From: UMGS902 sp045538895
Lineage (GTDB): Bacteria > Bacillota > Clostridia > Oscillospirales > CAG-272
Direction: 5' to 3'
Length of the DNA: 11,129 bases
Assembly (NCBI GenBank): GCA_045538895.1
Contig: JAZQEH010000040.1
Span: forward strand, 1 to 11,129
The translations under genes and the position numbers were made by a program. The notes below the pieces were generated by a model. That model searched no databases. It was given only the letters and a program-made list of their open reading frames with translations, and was not told where the DNA came from. Below are positions 1 to 6,701 of this stretch, in pieces (the stretch's first letter is position 1; each line of letters opens with the position of its first letter).

Positions 1-125
1 ATTATCTTTTTTGGTGTGGTTTTCTTGACATTCCAAGAATATCCACTTGCACTTTTCAGGCAAAGTTAAATTAAATTAAACAAATTTCAACCGTTTTTCA
101 AAGCTTGTACAGCCATTTTGTTTTT

Positions 126-160
126 GTTCTGTTTTTGTGCAAACATCACAAAAACAGAAC
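126..160. repeat. 14-bp perfect inverted repeat, 7-nt loop
   Basis: Bases 126-139 are exactly complementary to 147-160, around a 7-base loop (140-146). A shorter pair, 104-110 with 177-183 (cttgtac/gtacaag), flanks the same hairpin and could extend it across an asymmetric internal loop. Neither side has a clean T-run, so it is not a canonical intrinsic terminator. It could be a structured RNA, a protein-binding palindrome or a remnant of a repeat element. I do not recognise the family. Confidence 0.6.
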
Positions 161-245
161 TGACTTTTCTACAAACGTACAAGTTGCACAGTATGCACAA
201 AAGCAACAGCGACCTCCAGACCAACAAGTCACGAAAACGCATCAA

Positions 246-278
246 AAATTCTAATTTTATGCACAATAATTAGAATTT
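246..278. repeat. 11-bp perfect inverted repeat upstream of terminator
   Basis: Bases 246-256 (aaattctaatt) are exactly complementary to 268-278 around an 11-base loop. On the minus strand the right arm runs into five T residues, so it could act as a weak second terminator behind the stronger one at 289-329. An AT-rich operator is the alternative. Confidence 0.5.
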
Positions 279-288
279 AAATGATAAC

Positions 289-329
289 AAAAATCCCATT
301 TCCGATTTTTTGTCGAAAATGGGATTTTT
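289..329 (-). terminator. Intrinsic terminator of the nifS-nifU operon
   Basis: A 13-bp perfect stem pairs 289-301 with 317-329 around a 15-base loop, with T-runs on either strand. It begins 12 bases past the nifU stop, so it should end the minus-strand nifSU transcript. The symmetry would also let it stop plus-strand transcription entering from the left. Confidence 0.85.
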
Positions 330-340
330 CATTTAATCAA

Positions 341-796
341 TTAATCTTCGGGAACTTCATGCTCATGATCATCGCCATGTCCCATGATTTCCTCTGCTTC
401 TTTGATAACAGGATGGTCTATTCCCTGCTTCTTATAGTAGTCAGCGAGAGCACATTTAACCGCTTCTTCAGCAAGAACCGAGCAGTGGATCTTCACCGCC
501 GGAAGGCCCCCAAGTGCCTCAACAACCGCCTTGTTGGTAAGTGTAAGCGCTTCATCAATGCTCTTACCCTTGATCATCTCGGTAGCCATTGAGGACGTAG
601 CAACTGCGGCGCCGCAACCGAATGTTTTGAACTTAACGTCAACGATGATACCGTTTTCAATCTTCAGGTACATCTTCATGATATCGCCGCACTTTGCATT
701 GCCGATTTCACCGACGCCATCCGCATCCTCTATAATACCAACGTTGCGGGGGTTCGCAAAGTGGTCCATTACTTCTTCACTGTAAAGCATACTCAT
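341..796 (-). CDS. nifU: NifU/IscU-type Fe-S cluster assembly scaffold
   Basis: This 151-residue protein matches the IscU/NifU N-terminal scaffold family, on which [2Fe-2S] and [4Fe-4S] clusters are built before transfer to apo-proteins. The three conserved cluster-ligand cysteines are visible: C36 in NAKCGD (with D38, needed for cluster release in the family), C61 in FGCGAA, and C105 in KIHCSVLAEEA. The length is usual for a stand-alone scaffold. The C-terminus carries an acidic, His-containing tail (residues 139-151, HGDDHEHE) beyond the fold. An AAGGAGG site lies 8 bases before the ATG. Only 13 bases separate it from the upstream nifS on the same strand, so the two are almost certainly one operon in which the desulfurase supplies sulfur to this scaffold. 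The family assignment is very secure. The symbol nifU rather than iscU follows clostridial naming. Confidence 0.96.
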   Translation of the reverse strand: MSMLYSEEVMDHFANPRNVGIIEDADGVGEIGNAKCGDIMKMYLKIENGIIVDVKFKTFGCGAAVATSSMATEMIKGKSIDEALTLTNKAVVEALGGLPAVKIHCSVLAEEAVKCALADYYKKQGIDHPVIKEAEEIMGHGDDHEHEVPED

Positions 797-809
797 ATTT
801 CATTCCTCC

Positions 810-1997
810 TTATGCCTTTGCTTTCTTTGCCACTTCTTCATAAAGCGGACTCATATCACGGAGCCTTTGAATTATCGAAGGCAATTTTTCAAGAATATAG
901 TCTGCGTCCTCTTTTGTTGTTTCCTGCGAAATAGACAAACGGAGCGAGCCGTGTGCCCTTTCGTGAGGAACGCCTATAGAAAGCAGAACGTGTGACGGGT
1001 CAAGCGATGCCGACGAGCATGCAGAGCCTGTCGAACAAGCGATACCCTCGAAGTCGAGCAAAAGCAACATGCTTTCGCCTTCAATAAACTCAAATCCGAT
1101 ATTGATGTTACCGGGGAGTCTTGCATCACCGCGAGGACCGTTAAGGGTACTGTACGGAATTTTTTCAAGAATCGAATCAATAAGATAATCGCGTAGAAGT
1201 GCAACCTTGTCCATCTCGGGCAAACGCTTCACTGCATTTTCCATAGCCGTTGCAAGTCCGATTATATAAGGCATATTCTCGGTACCGCCACGTTTGGAAC
1301 GTTCCTGTCCGCCGCCGTCGATAAGGTTGTTTATACGTACTCCTTTTTTCACATAGAGAGCACCGATACCCTTGGGAGCATGGATTTTATGTCCCGAAAG
1401 AGCAAGCATGTCTACACCAAGGTCTTTAACGTTTACAGGGATATTTCCGATTGCCTGAACAGCATCGGTAAACATAAGTGCGCCATGTGCATGTGCGATT
1501 TCTGCAATTTCACGGACAGGCTCGATAGTTCCGATTTCGTTATTGGCAAGCATAACCGAAACAAGTGCAGTCTTGTCGTTTATCGCTGCACGAAGCTCGT
1601 CAAGCGATACGACGCCGTTTTTATCAACGCCAAGATAAGTTACGGTAAAACCGTCCTTTTCAAGCGACTTGCATGCATGAAGTGCCGCATGATGCTCAAT
1701 AGCACTTGTAATTATATGAGTTCTGCCCTTTTGCCTTCCGGCATAGGCTGCACCCTTTATTGCCCAGTTGTCAGCTTCGCTACCGCATGATGTAAAGAAA
1801 ATTTCCTTTGAATCTGCACCAAGGCATGCAGCTATTCTGCTTCTCGCATCTTCAAGTGCCACAGCCGCTTCTCTGCCCTTTTTGTGAAGGCTCGAAGGGT
1901 TGCCCCAACTATCGGTAAAATACGGCATCATTGCATCCAGAACTTCACGCGAAACAGGGGTAGTAGCCGCATTATCGGCGTAAACAAATCTTTTCAT
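810..1997 (-). CDS. nifS: Cysteine desulfurase, NifS/IscS class
   Basis: This 395-residue PLP-dependent class V aminotransferase-fold enzyme converts L-cysteine to L-alanine and passes the persulfide sulfur to the Fe-S scaffold encoded just downstream. Visible landmarks are SAIEHHA (98-104, ring-stacking His), D178 and Q181, the PLP-lysine motif SGHKIHAPKG with K204, KRGGTEN (235-241), and the catalytic cysteine loop STGSACSSASLDPSHVL with C327 as the persulfide-bearing residue. All key residues are present and the length is normal. A GAGGAG site lies 10 bases before the ATG. It is the first gene of a two-gene operon, transcribed from a promoter around 2050-2078. The usual regulator IscR is not adjacent in this window. 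Cluster assembly is cytoplasmic. Confidence 0.96.
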   Translation of the reverse strand: MKRFVYADNAATTPVSREVLDAMMPYFTDSWGNPSSLHKKGREAAVALEDARSRIAACLGADSKEIFFTSCGSEADNWAIKGAAYAGRQKGRTHIITSAIEHHAALHACKSLEKDGFTVTYLGVDKNGVVSLDELRAAINDKTALVSVMLANNEIGTIEPVREIAEIAHAHGALMFTDAVQAIGNIPVNVKDLGVDMLALSGHKIHAPKGIGALYVKKGVRINNLIDGGGQERSKRGGTENMPYIIGLATAMENAVKRLPEMDKVALLRDYLIDSILEKIPYSTLNGPRGDARLPGNINIGFEFIEGESMLLLLDFEGIACSTGSACSSASLDPSHVLLSIGVPHERAHGSLRLSISQETTKEDADYILEKLPSIIQRLRDMSPLYEEVAKKAKA

Positions 1998-2049
1998 TAA
2001 TTATATTCTCCTCGTGCTTTTTCAGCACTTATTAACTTTCCATCATAAT

Positions 2050-2078
2050 ATTTTATACTGTATTTACATGAAATGCAA
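2050..2078 (-). promoter_or_regulatory. Predicted promoter of nifS-nifU
   Basis: Read on the minus strand, a TTGCAT -35 (2073-2078) is followed after 17 bases by a TAAAAT -10 (2050-2055). The predicted leader contains a small hairpin (2014-2018 with 2024-2028, gtgct/agcac) directly before the nifS ribosome binding site. I saw no obvious IscR-like site, but the sequence was judged by eye only. Confidence 0.5.
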
Positions 2079-2124
2079 GCAATATTTAAAGATTTTCAAC
2101 TTTTTTCAGTTTTTGAGGCTTTTA

Positions 2125-2153
2125 TTGACTTTTCTTTGTTAATATTTTATACT
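2125..2153 (+). promoter_or_regulatory. Predicted sigma-A promoter of the glucokinase operon
   Basis: TTGACT (2125-2130), a 17-base spacer and TATACT (2148-2153) form a near-consensus vegetative promoter. Transcription should start near 2160, giving a leader of about 40 bases before the ATG at 2200. It faces away from the nifS promoter. Confidence 0.75.
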
Positions 2154-2199
2154 ATTAAATGATATAATAACAGTATTGTAACCAAAAGGAGTTTTTCCA

Positions 2200-3144
2200 A
2201 TGTATAAAATCGGCATAGATCTCGGCGGTACAAATATAGCCGCCGGTATTGTAGATAAAGACGGCGGGCTTCTTTATAAAGCCTCGGTTCCCACCGGTGC
2301 AACCCGCAAAAAAGAAGAAATAATAGACGATATTGCTGCTCTGTGCCGCTCGCTCGTGAGCGAATCGGGCATTGCGTTTGAAGAAATCGAGTCGGTTGGT
2401 ATAGCAGTCCCCGGCGGCGTTGACGAAAAAAGCGGCGAAATTCTTTTCACACCGAACATTCCTTTTTCGGGAATCAACATCTGTGAAATACTTTCAGCCA
2501 AGCTCGATGGCAAAAAGGTGGGCGTTGCCAACGATGCAAACGCAGCAACTCTCGCCGAGGTAATGTGCGGTGCCGCCAAAGGTGCCGACAACGCAGTTAT
2601 GATAACTCTCGGCACGGGTGTCGGCGGCGGAATTGTCATAAACAAGAAGATTTACAGCGGTTCAAACGGACTTGCCGCAGAAATAGGACATTTTGTAATA
2701 AACGTCGGCGGGGAAAAGTGCGGCTGCGGTCGCCGTGGCTGCTTCGAAGCATATGCTTCGGGTACTGCACTTATCCGTATGACCAAGGATGAGCTTAACG
2801 CATGTTTCATGTCAGGCGAAGCCACTCTCATGGCGGAAAGCTCAAAGGTAAGCGCACGCACCGCTTTCGATGCCTTCAAGGAAGGGGACAAAGCAGCGGC
2901 GAGAGTTATTGAAAAATATATAACCTATCTCGCAAACGGTATCTCCTCGCTGATTAATATTTTCCAGCCCGACGTTTTTATCATCGGCGGCGGAATCTCA
3001 GGTGAGGGGCAGTTCTTAATCGACCTGCTTTTACCCAAAGTAAACGAAGAGGACTTTGCACGCACGGCAAAAAAGAGGACCAAGCTCTGCACCGCCGTTT
3101 GCGGCAACGATGCCGGCATAATCGGTGCGGCTTTTGCAGTATAG
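2200..3144 (+). CDS. glcK: ROK family glucokinase
   Basis: This 314-residue sugar kinase is predicted to phosphorylate glucose with ATP to glucose-6-phosphate in the cytoplasm. Motifs in order: N-terminal phosphate-binding GIDLGGTNIAAG (5-16); GVANDANAATLAE with the likely catalytic base D112; LGTGVGGGIV (137-146); GLAAEIGH with sugar-contacting E161 and H164; the ROK zinc motif CGCGRRGCFE with C174, C176 and C181 (H164 the fourth ligand in the family) and sugar-binding E183; and a C-terminal IIGGGIS segment (261-267). No N-terminal DNA-binding domain is present, so it is an enzyme rather than a ROK repressor. AAGGAG lies 8 bases before the ATG. It leads an operon with a small membrane protein and an aldose epimerase-like protein, which fits hexose use. 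Glucose is the likeliest substrate, but ROK kinases for other hexoses or N-acetylated sugars look similar. Confidence 0.9.
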   Translation: MYKIGIDLGGTNIAAGIVDKDGGLLYKASVPTGATRKKEEIIDDIAALCRSLVSESGIAFEEIESVGIAVPGGVDEKSGEILFTPNIPFSGINICEILSAKLDGKKVGVANDANAATLAEVMCGAAKGADNAVMITLGTGVGGGIVINKKIYSGSNGLAAEIGHFVINVGGEKCGCGRRGCFEAYASGTALIRMTKDELNACFMSGEATLMAESSKVSARTAFDAFKEGDKAAARVIEKYITYLANGISSLINIFQPDVFIIGGGISGEGQFLIDLLLPKVNEEDFARTAKKRTKLCTAVCGNDAGIIGAAFAV

Positions 3145-3153
3145 GAGGTCAAT

Positions 3154-3411
3154 ATGAAGCTTAAAATCTTTTTAAAAGCCCTCGGACTATCTCTGTTTCT
3201 TGTGGCACTGATACTATTTCTGCTTTCGCAAAATCCCAAGGTAGATCCCGTGCCGGTTCTCTTTATCGTCGCATTCGGCACGGTACTCGCTTTCAGCGGT
3301 GCCTGCCTTATCACGGGCGAGCTTATAGACAAAAACGAAAAGCTCGAAGAACGCATCTTCTGGCTTGAAGAAGAAATACGCAAGCTCAAAGAAAAAATCA
3401 ACAAGGAGTAA
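3154..3411 (+). CDS. Small membrane protein with C-terminal coiled coil
   Basis: I do not recognise this 85-residue protein as a named family. Two hydrophobic segments (about residues 8-25 and 33-54) are joined by a short polar turn containing NPKVDP. The rest (about 57-84) is highly charged and heptad-like (LEERIFWLEEEIRKLKEKI), so a short helical coiled coil probably projects from the membrane. The hairpin topology suggests both ends face the cytoplasm (inference). It is clearly translated: AGGAGG (3143-3148) overlaps the glucokinase stop codon and is 5 bases from the ATG, and the next gene begins 5 bases after its stop. A role in oligomerising or tethering something at the membrane is possible, but nothing shows which partner. 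Confidence 0.8.
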   Translation: MKLKIFLKALGLSLFLVALILFLLSQNPKVDPVPVLFIVAFGTVLAFSGACLITGELIDKNEKLEERIFWLEEEIRKLKEKINKE

Positions 3412-3416
3412 CAACA

Positions 3417-4352
3417 ATGTCAAAGCTTATCACACTTCGCTCCGAAAACGGAGCATACGAAGTTAAAATTTTACCGGAGAAGGGTGCAAACTGCCTGCGT
3501 TTTAAACATATTCCGTCAGGAATAGACGCACTCCGTACATACGACCCCGACACCGTAGAGGAACTCGACAATGTGTTTTTATACGGAACTCCCCTGCTCT
3601 TTCCACCAAACCGTATAAAGGGTGGCAAATTCACCTTTGACGGTAGAGAATACAGCCTGCCCATCAACGAAGAAGCAACCGGCTGTTTTCTCCACGGTAC
3701 ATTGCACGAAACTCCTTTCGAGGTTGTTCATGTAACGGAAAGCTCGGTGCTTTGTCGCTACGAAGCCACCGAGAATGCTCCATATCTTACATATCCTCAC
3801 GCATTTACGCTCACCGTAAAGTATGAGATTTCAGACAGCGGACTCAAGCAGACCGTTTCAATCACCAACAACAGCGATAAAACCATGCCGGTAGGTCTTG
3901 CGTTCCACACAACGTTTGCAATGCCGTTTGTAAAAGGCGGCGACGTTAAAAACATCCGCATGACGCTTCCTGTAGGCGAAGAGTACGACCGTGACATGAC
4001 CGACTTTTCCATGACATGGGAAACCGTCAATGACAAGGAATTCCATGAAAAATTAGGTAGCGGCAAGGTAGTTCCCGCCGAGCAGTTTATCAGCCGTCAT
4101 TTCTCCCGCCCGAGCGGTGCCGCACTCCGCTTGACCGACACCGAAAGCGGTCACACACTCGTTTACGATGCTGACAATTCGTTCAAGTATTGGATGGTTT
4201 ACAACGGCGGAAACGAAGATTTTCTCTGCGTTGAGCCGCAGACATGGATAAACAGTGCACCGCAAGCACCTGCAAAAATGGGAGATGTGAACATTATCGG
4301 CATCACCGCAGGTGAAACAAGAGAATTTGTTACATATATGTACGTAGAATAA
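3417..4352 (+). CDS. Aldose 1-epimerase family protein (galactose mutarotase-like)
   Basis: This 311-residue protein belongs to the COG2017 aldose 1-epimerase/galactose mutarotase superfamily, beta-sandwich enzymes that interconvert alpha and beta anomers of sugars. Candidate active-site residues are visible: R66 in FPPNRI, H93 and H97 in FLHGTLHETPF, H164 in GLAFHTTF (general acid in the family) and E273 in CVEPQTW (general base). AAGGAG ends 8 bases before the ATG and overlaps the preceding gene's stop region. Placed behind a glucokinase, it probably supplies the anomer the kinase prefers, but the true substrate (glucose, galactose or a phosphorylated hexose) cannot be read from sequence. 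It has no signal peptide, so it should be cytoplasmic. It ends in a terminator shared with the convergent metal ATPase gene. Confidence 0.88.
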   Translation: MSKLITLRSENGAYEVKILPEKGANCLRFKHIPSGIDALRTYDPDTVEELDNVFLYGTPLLFPPNRIKGGKFTFDGREYSLPINEEATGCFLHGTLHETPFEVVHVTESSVLCRYEATENAPYLTYPHAFTLTVKYEISDSGLKQTVSITNNSDKTMPVGLAFHTTFAMPFVKGGDVKNIRMTLPVGEEYDRDMTDFSMTWETVNDKEFHEKLGSGKVVPAEQFISRHFSRPSGAALRLTDTESGHTLVYDADNSFKYWMVYNGGNEDFLCVEPQTWINSAPQAPAKMGDVNIIGITAGETREFVTYMYVE

Positions 4353-4374
4353 AAAGGAGCAAACGCTCCTTTTT
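4351..4374. terminator. Bidirectional terminator between epimerase and metal ATPase genes
   Basis: A 10-bp perfect stem (4351-4360 with 4365-4374) with an AAAC loop has A-runs on one side and T-runs on the other. It overlaps the last bases of the epimerase stop codon on the plus strand and the ATPase stop codon on the minus strand. One compact hairpin therefore probably ends both convergent operons. Confidence 0.85.
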
Positions 4375-6274
4375 ATTTTTTCATTATACGGAGTGAATTA
4401 AGCACCGCTATAAGGCAAACTCCAACGTCACCGAATACGGCAACCCACAAATTTGCATAGCCTATTGCCGCAAGCAGAACTATTATCAGTTTCACCGCAA
4501 GCGAAAACACGATATTCTGTCTGACTATACGCATCGTGCGGCGGGCAATCTCAATAGCATGCGGCAGTTTTGTAAGGCTGTCACCAACGATAACGGCATC
4601 TGCCGCCTCAAGTGCCGCCGCAGAGCCGATTTCACCCATAGCAATGCCAACGTCGGCAAGCGCCAGCACGGGTGCATCGTTTATGCCGTCACCGACATAT
4701 GCCGCAGGGCGCTCACCCTTGATTTTCTCTAAAAGTTCAGCCTTTTCGGTGGGCAAAAGCTCAGCATAAGACATATCCAAAGCGAGCTCATTTGCAACCT
4801 TTTCAACAATCCCACGGCGGTCACCGCTAAGCATACAAAGCGGCGAAAGTCCGAGTTTTTTAAGCCTTTGAAGTGCCTCGCCACTGTCTTTTTTTACCAT
4901 GTCAGCAAACGATACGCTGCCGATAAATACATTGTTTTTTGCAATGTAGACATGGCTACCAAAAAGCGTTGCCGCTTTGTATTCAATACCGTTTTCTTCC
5001 ATGAGAAAAGCGTTGCCGCAAAGATATGCGTCGCCGTTTAGCTCTACACGCACTCCCCTGCCACGAATAACCGTAGCAGACGAAACCTCTGTACTTTTTG
5101 CAAGGTGACCAAACGCTTCGGTTGCCGCAAGTGCAATAGGATGAGTACTATGCTTTTCGCAAAGTGCAAGTGCAAAATGCAGCTCGTTTACATCGCTTGC
5201 ATTCTCTTCTCCTACGTATGAAAACGCCCCCGATGTGAGCGTTCCCGTCTTGTCAAAAAACGCACATTCCACCCTTGCGAGTGTCTCAAGATAATTTCCG
5301 CCCTTTACAAGAATTCCGTCACGTGAAGCTGCACCAAGACCTGCAAAAAATCCAAGCGGCACAGAGATAACAAGCGCACACGGGCATGACACCGCAAGTG
5401 TGCAAAGCCCACGGTAAAGCCATTCATAAAAACTGCCAAAACCAAGGATTGGCGGCAAAAACGCTATAGCAGCCGCAACACCGCACACAATCGGAGTGTA
5501 AATGCGTGCAAAACGGCGGATAAAGCTCTCTGTACGGCTCTTTTTACTCTTGGCATGCTCTAAGCTTTCTATAATTTTAGCAACCGTACTGTTCTCGTAT
5601 TCCTCGGTCACGCGCACCGTAAACGTGTCCTCCACGCTTATGCTTCCTGCAAGCACCGCTTCGCCTGCACGTTTATACACAGGCATGCTCTCACCGGTCA
5701 GTGCCTTCATGTCAACGTCACCGCTACCGCTTACAATTTCACCGTCACAGGCAAACTTTTCGCCGGCTTTAACAATAAAAACATCACCAACGTGTGCGGC
5801 ATTCGGCTTTGTCTCAATCTCGACACCGTCACGCAGAAGAATGATTTTATCAGGACGCATTTCAAGGCTTTTTCTTATTGAGCGGCGGCTCTTTTCAACC
5901 GCCATATCCGAAAACCTTTCGCCAAGTTCATACAAAAACATCACGGCACATGCCTCGGCATATTCGCCAATCAGAAAAGCTCCAAGCGAGGCTATACCCA
6001 TCAAAAAGTTTTCGTTAAAAACATCACCCTTGACTATTCCACGCACGGCGGACAGAATTACGCTAAAGCCTGCTACCGCATAGGCAATTGCAAAGAGCAA
6101 AACCGTCACAAAATGCGGCAAATCAAAAAGTGAAGCCGCTACTGCACATATAAGCAGTCCAAAGGCTATCGCAAGGCGAAGCCACTCATTCCCCTGCTCC
6201 TCTCCATGCTCGTGTCCACATCCGCAGCCGCAACCGTCATCGTGGCAATGACATTCGTGTTCATGCTTTTCCAT
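4373..6274 (-). CDS. cadA: P1B-type heavy-metal (Zn/Cd/Co) exporting ATPase
   Basis: This is a P-type ATPase of the ZntA/CadA group, which exports divalent soft metals across the cytoplasmic membrane. I place the start at 6274 because GGAGG (6282-6286) is 7 bases from that ATG but only 1 base from the in-frame ATG at 6280. Numbering below counts from the latter. A His/Cys-rich N-terminus (6-25; six His, five Cys) replaces the usual GMTCxxC domain. Then come about eight membrane helices, the TGES dephosphorylation loop (195-198), the CPC metal site (299-301), the phosphorylation site D343 in DKTGT, the HP dipeptide (380-381) and GDGIND (530-535). K597 in the seventh helix and D618 in the eighth are the residues typical of Zn/Cd/Pb pumps, which argues against a copper pump. 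It is coupled to an SmtB-type repressor gene. All catalytic motifs are intact. Confidence 0.93.
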   Translation of the reverse strand: MEKHEHECHCHDDGCGCGCGHEHGEEQGNEWLRLAIAFGLLICAVAASLFDLPHFVTVLLFAIAYAVAGFSVILSAVRGIVKGDVFNENFLMGIASLGAFLIGEYAEACAVMFLYELGERFSDMAVEKSRRSIRKSLEMRPDKIILLRDGVEIETKPNAAHVGDVFIVKAGEKFACDGEIVSGSGDVDMKALTGESMPVYKRAGEAVLAGSISVEDTFTVRVTEEYENSTVAKIIESLEHAKSKKSRTESFIRRFARIYTPIVCGVAAAIAFLPPILGFGSFYEWLYRGLCTLAVSCPCALVISVPLGFFAGLGAASRDGILVKGGNYLETLARVECAFFDKTGTLTSGAFSYVGEENASDVNELHFALALCEKHSTHPIALAATEAFGHLAKSTEVSSATVIRGRGVRVELNGDAYLCGNAFLMEENGIEYKAATLFGSHVYIAKNNVFIGSVSFADMVKKDSGEALQRLKKLGLSPLCMLSGDRRGIVEKVANELALDMSYAELLPTEKAELLEKIKGERPAAYVGDGINDAPVLALADVGIAMGEIGSAAALEAADAVIVGDSLTKLPHAIEIARRTMRIVRQNIVFSLAVKLIIVLLAAIGYANLWVAVFGDVGVCLIAVLNSLRIMKK

Positions 6275-6276
6275 AA

Positions 6277-6561
6277 TCATTCCTCCACATGCTCAAGACC
6301 AGCCGCAATAATAGTTTTGACATGGTCATCAGCAAGCGAATAATACATCTGCTTTCCATCCCTGCGGCAACGTACAAGATGATTCTGTTTAAGTATGCGA
6401 AGCTGGTGAGAAATAGCCGTCTGGCTCATTTCAAGCGCAGTAGCGATTTCGCCCACGCAGTTCTCTTTTTCAAAAAGGAAGTGCAATATGCGTATTCTCG
6501 TCGAATCCGCAAATACCTTGAATAAATCGGCAAGGTCATAGATCAGTTCTTCATCGTACAT
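6277..6561 (-). CDS. ArsR/SmtB family metal-sensing repressor
   Basis: This winged-helix repressor probably releases DNA when it binds Zn, Co or Cd, inducing the ATPase gene that follows. The start at 6561 (94 residues) is supported by GGAGG at 6569-6573, 7 bases upstream. An in-frame ATG at 6594 (105 residues) lies on the predicted transcription start with no ribosome binding site. Numbering below counts from 6594. The recognition helix is around SQTAISHQLRILKQ (57-70). The C-terminal helix carries D89, H91, H102 and E105 with the D-x-H-x10-H-x2-E spacing of the SmtB alpha-5 zinc site. The alpha-3 region has one Cys (C46 in ENCVGEI) rather than the ELCVCD pair, so alpha-5 sensing is favoured. 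Its TGA overlaps an in-frame ATG of the ATPase gene, implying translational coupling. Autoregulation through the site at 6576-6597 is expected. Confidence 0.9.
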   Translation of the reverse strand: MYDEELIYDLADLFKVFADSTRIRILHFLFEKENCVGEIATALEMSQTAISHQLRILKQNHLVRCRRDGKQMYYSLADDHVKTIIAAGLEHVEE

Positions 6562-6568
6562 AGTTTTT

Positions 6569-6573
6569 CCTCC
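6569..6573 (-). promoter_or_regulatory. Ribosome binding site fixing the repressor start
   Basis: GGAGG on the minus strand lies 7 bases before the ATG at 6561. This selects that codon over the longer in-frame start at 6594, which is preceded by -10 promoter sequence rather than a ribosome binding site. Confidence 0.75.
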
Positions 6574-6575
6574 GA

Positions 6576-6597
6576 CATATGAATAATTGTTCATGTG
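6576..6597 (-). promoter_or_regulatory. SmtB-type operator
   Basis: An imperfect inverted repeat has arms 6576-6585 and 6588-6597. On the minus strand the core reads TGAACA-AT-TATTCA (6580-6593), which resembles the TGAA/TTCA half-site pattern of ArsR/SmtB zinc operators. It covers the predicted transcription start of the repressor-ATPase operon, so bound repressor should block the polymerase. A second perfect pair, 6592-6597 with 6608-6613 (catgtg/cacatg), encloses the -10 box and may be a further site. Confidence 0.7.
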
Positions 6598-6600
6598 TTT

Positions 6601-6628
6601 ATTATATCACATGTTCACTCTTTGTCAA
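6601..6628 (-). promoter_or_regulatory. Promoter of the metal-resistance operon
   Basis: On the minus strand a consensus TTGACA (6623-6628) and a consensus TATAAT (6601-6606) are separated by 16 bases. Both hexamers are perfect, and the strong promoter fits an operon held down by a repressor. Transcription should start near 6594-6596, inside the operator. Confidence 0.85.
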
Positions 6629-6642
6629 TGCTTTTCGCTATA

Positions 6643-6671
6643 TTGACAAACAAATTTTTATTTCCTATAAT
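6643..6671 (+). promoter_or_regulatory. Consensus promoter of the polysaccharide deacetylase gene
   Basis: TTGACA (6643-6648), a 17-base spacer and TATAAT (6666-6671) make a full sigma-A consensus. The -35 boxes of this promoter and the divergent metal promoter are only 14 bases apart. I see no separate operator on this side, so expression may be constitutive. Confidence 0.85.
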
Positions 6672-6701
6672 ATTTACAGATAAGAACAAGGAGATGTGAG
6701 C

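Larger units (their letters stand above)
1..288. other. Gene-free AT-rich flank with palindromes
   Basis: I find no plausible coding region here on either strand: the frames are short and lack ribosome binding sites. A TTGACA-like hexamer at 25-30 has no convincing -10 partner. The region holds two perfect inverted repeats (126-160 and 246-278), annotated separately. It may be the downstream flank of the minus-strand nifSU operon plus the edge of a neighbouring locus outside the window. Confidence 0.5.

Noticed and set aside
25..53. Possible promoter with TTGACA at 25-30
   Set aside because: No acceptable -10 hexamer lies 16-18 bases downstream, and no gene follows on that strand.
281..592. 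103-codon plus-strand frame over the nifU 3-prime end
   Set aside because: It begins within the nifSU terminator region and is antisense to conserved nifU sequence.
1998..2199. IscR gene or T-box/riboswitch leader in front of nifS
   Set aside because: The gap is 202 bases, has no coding frame, and divides between two divergent promoters with short leaders.
2200..3144. ROK transcriptional repressor instead of kinase
   Set aside because: The protein begins directly with the ATP-binding motif and has no N-terminal helix-turn-helix.
5502..6083. 193-codon open frame on the plus strand
   Set aside because: It lies wholly antisense to the metal ATPase, whose motifs are certain. It has no ribosome binding site and its Ser/Thr/Pro-rich translation is typical of an antisense shadow.
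6275..6280. ATG at 6280 as the metal ATPase start
   Set aside because: The ribosome binding site is only 1 base away, too close. The in-frame ATG at 6274 has a 7-base spacing.
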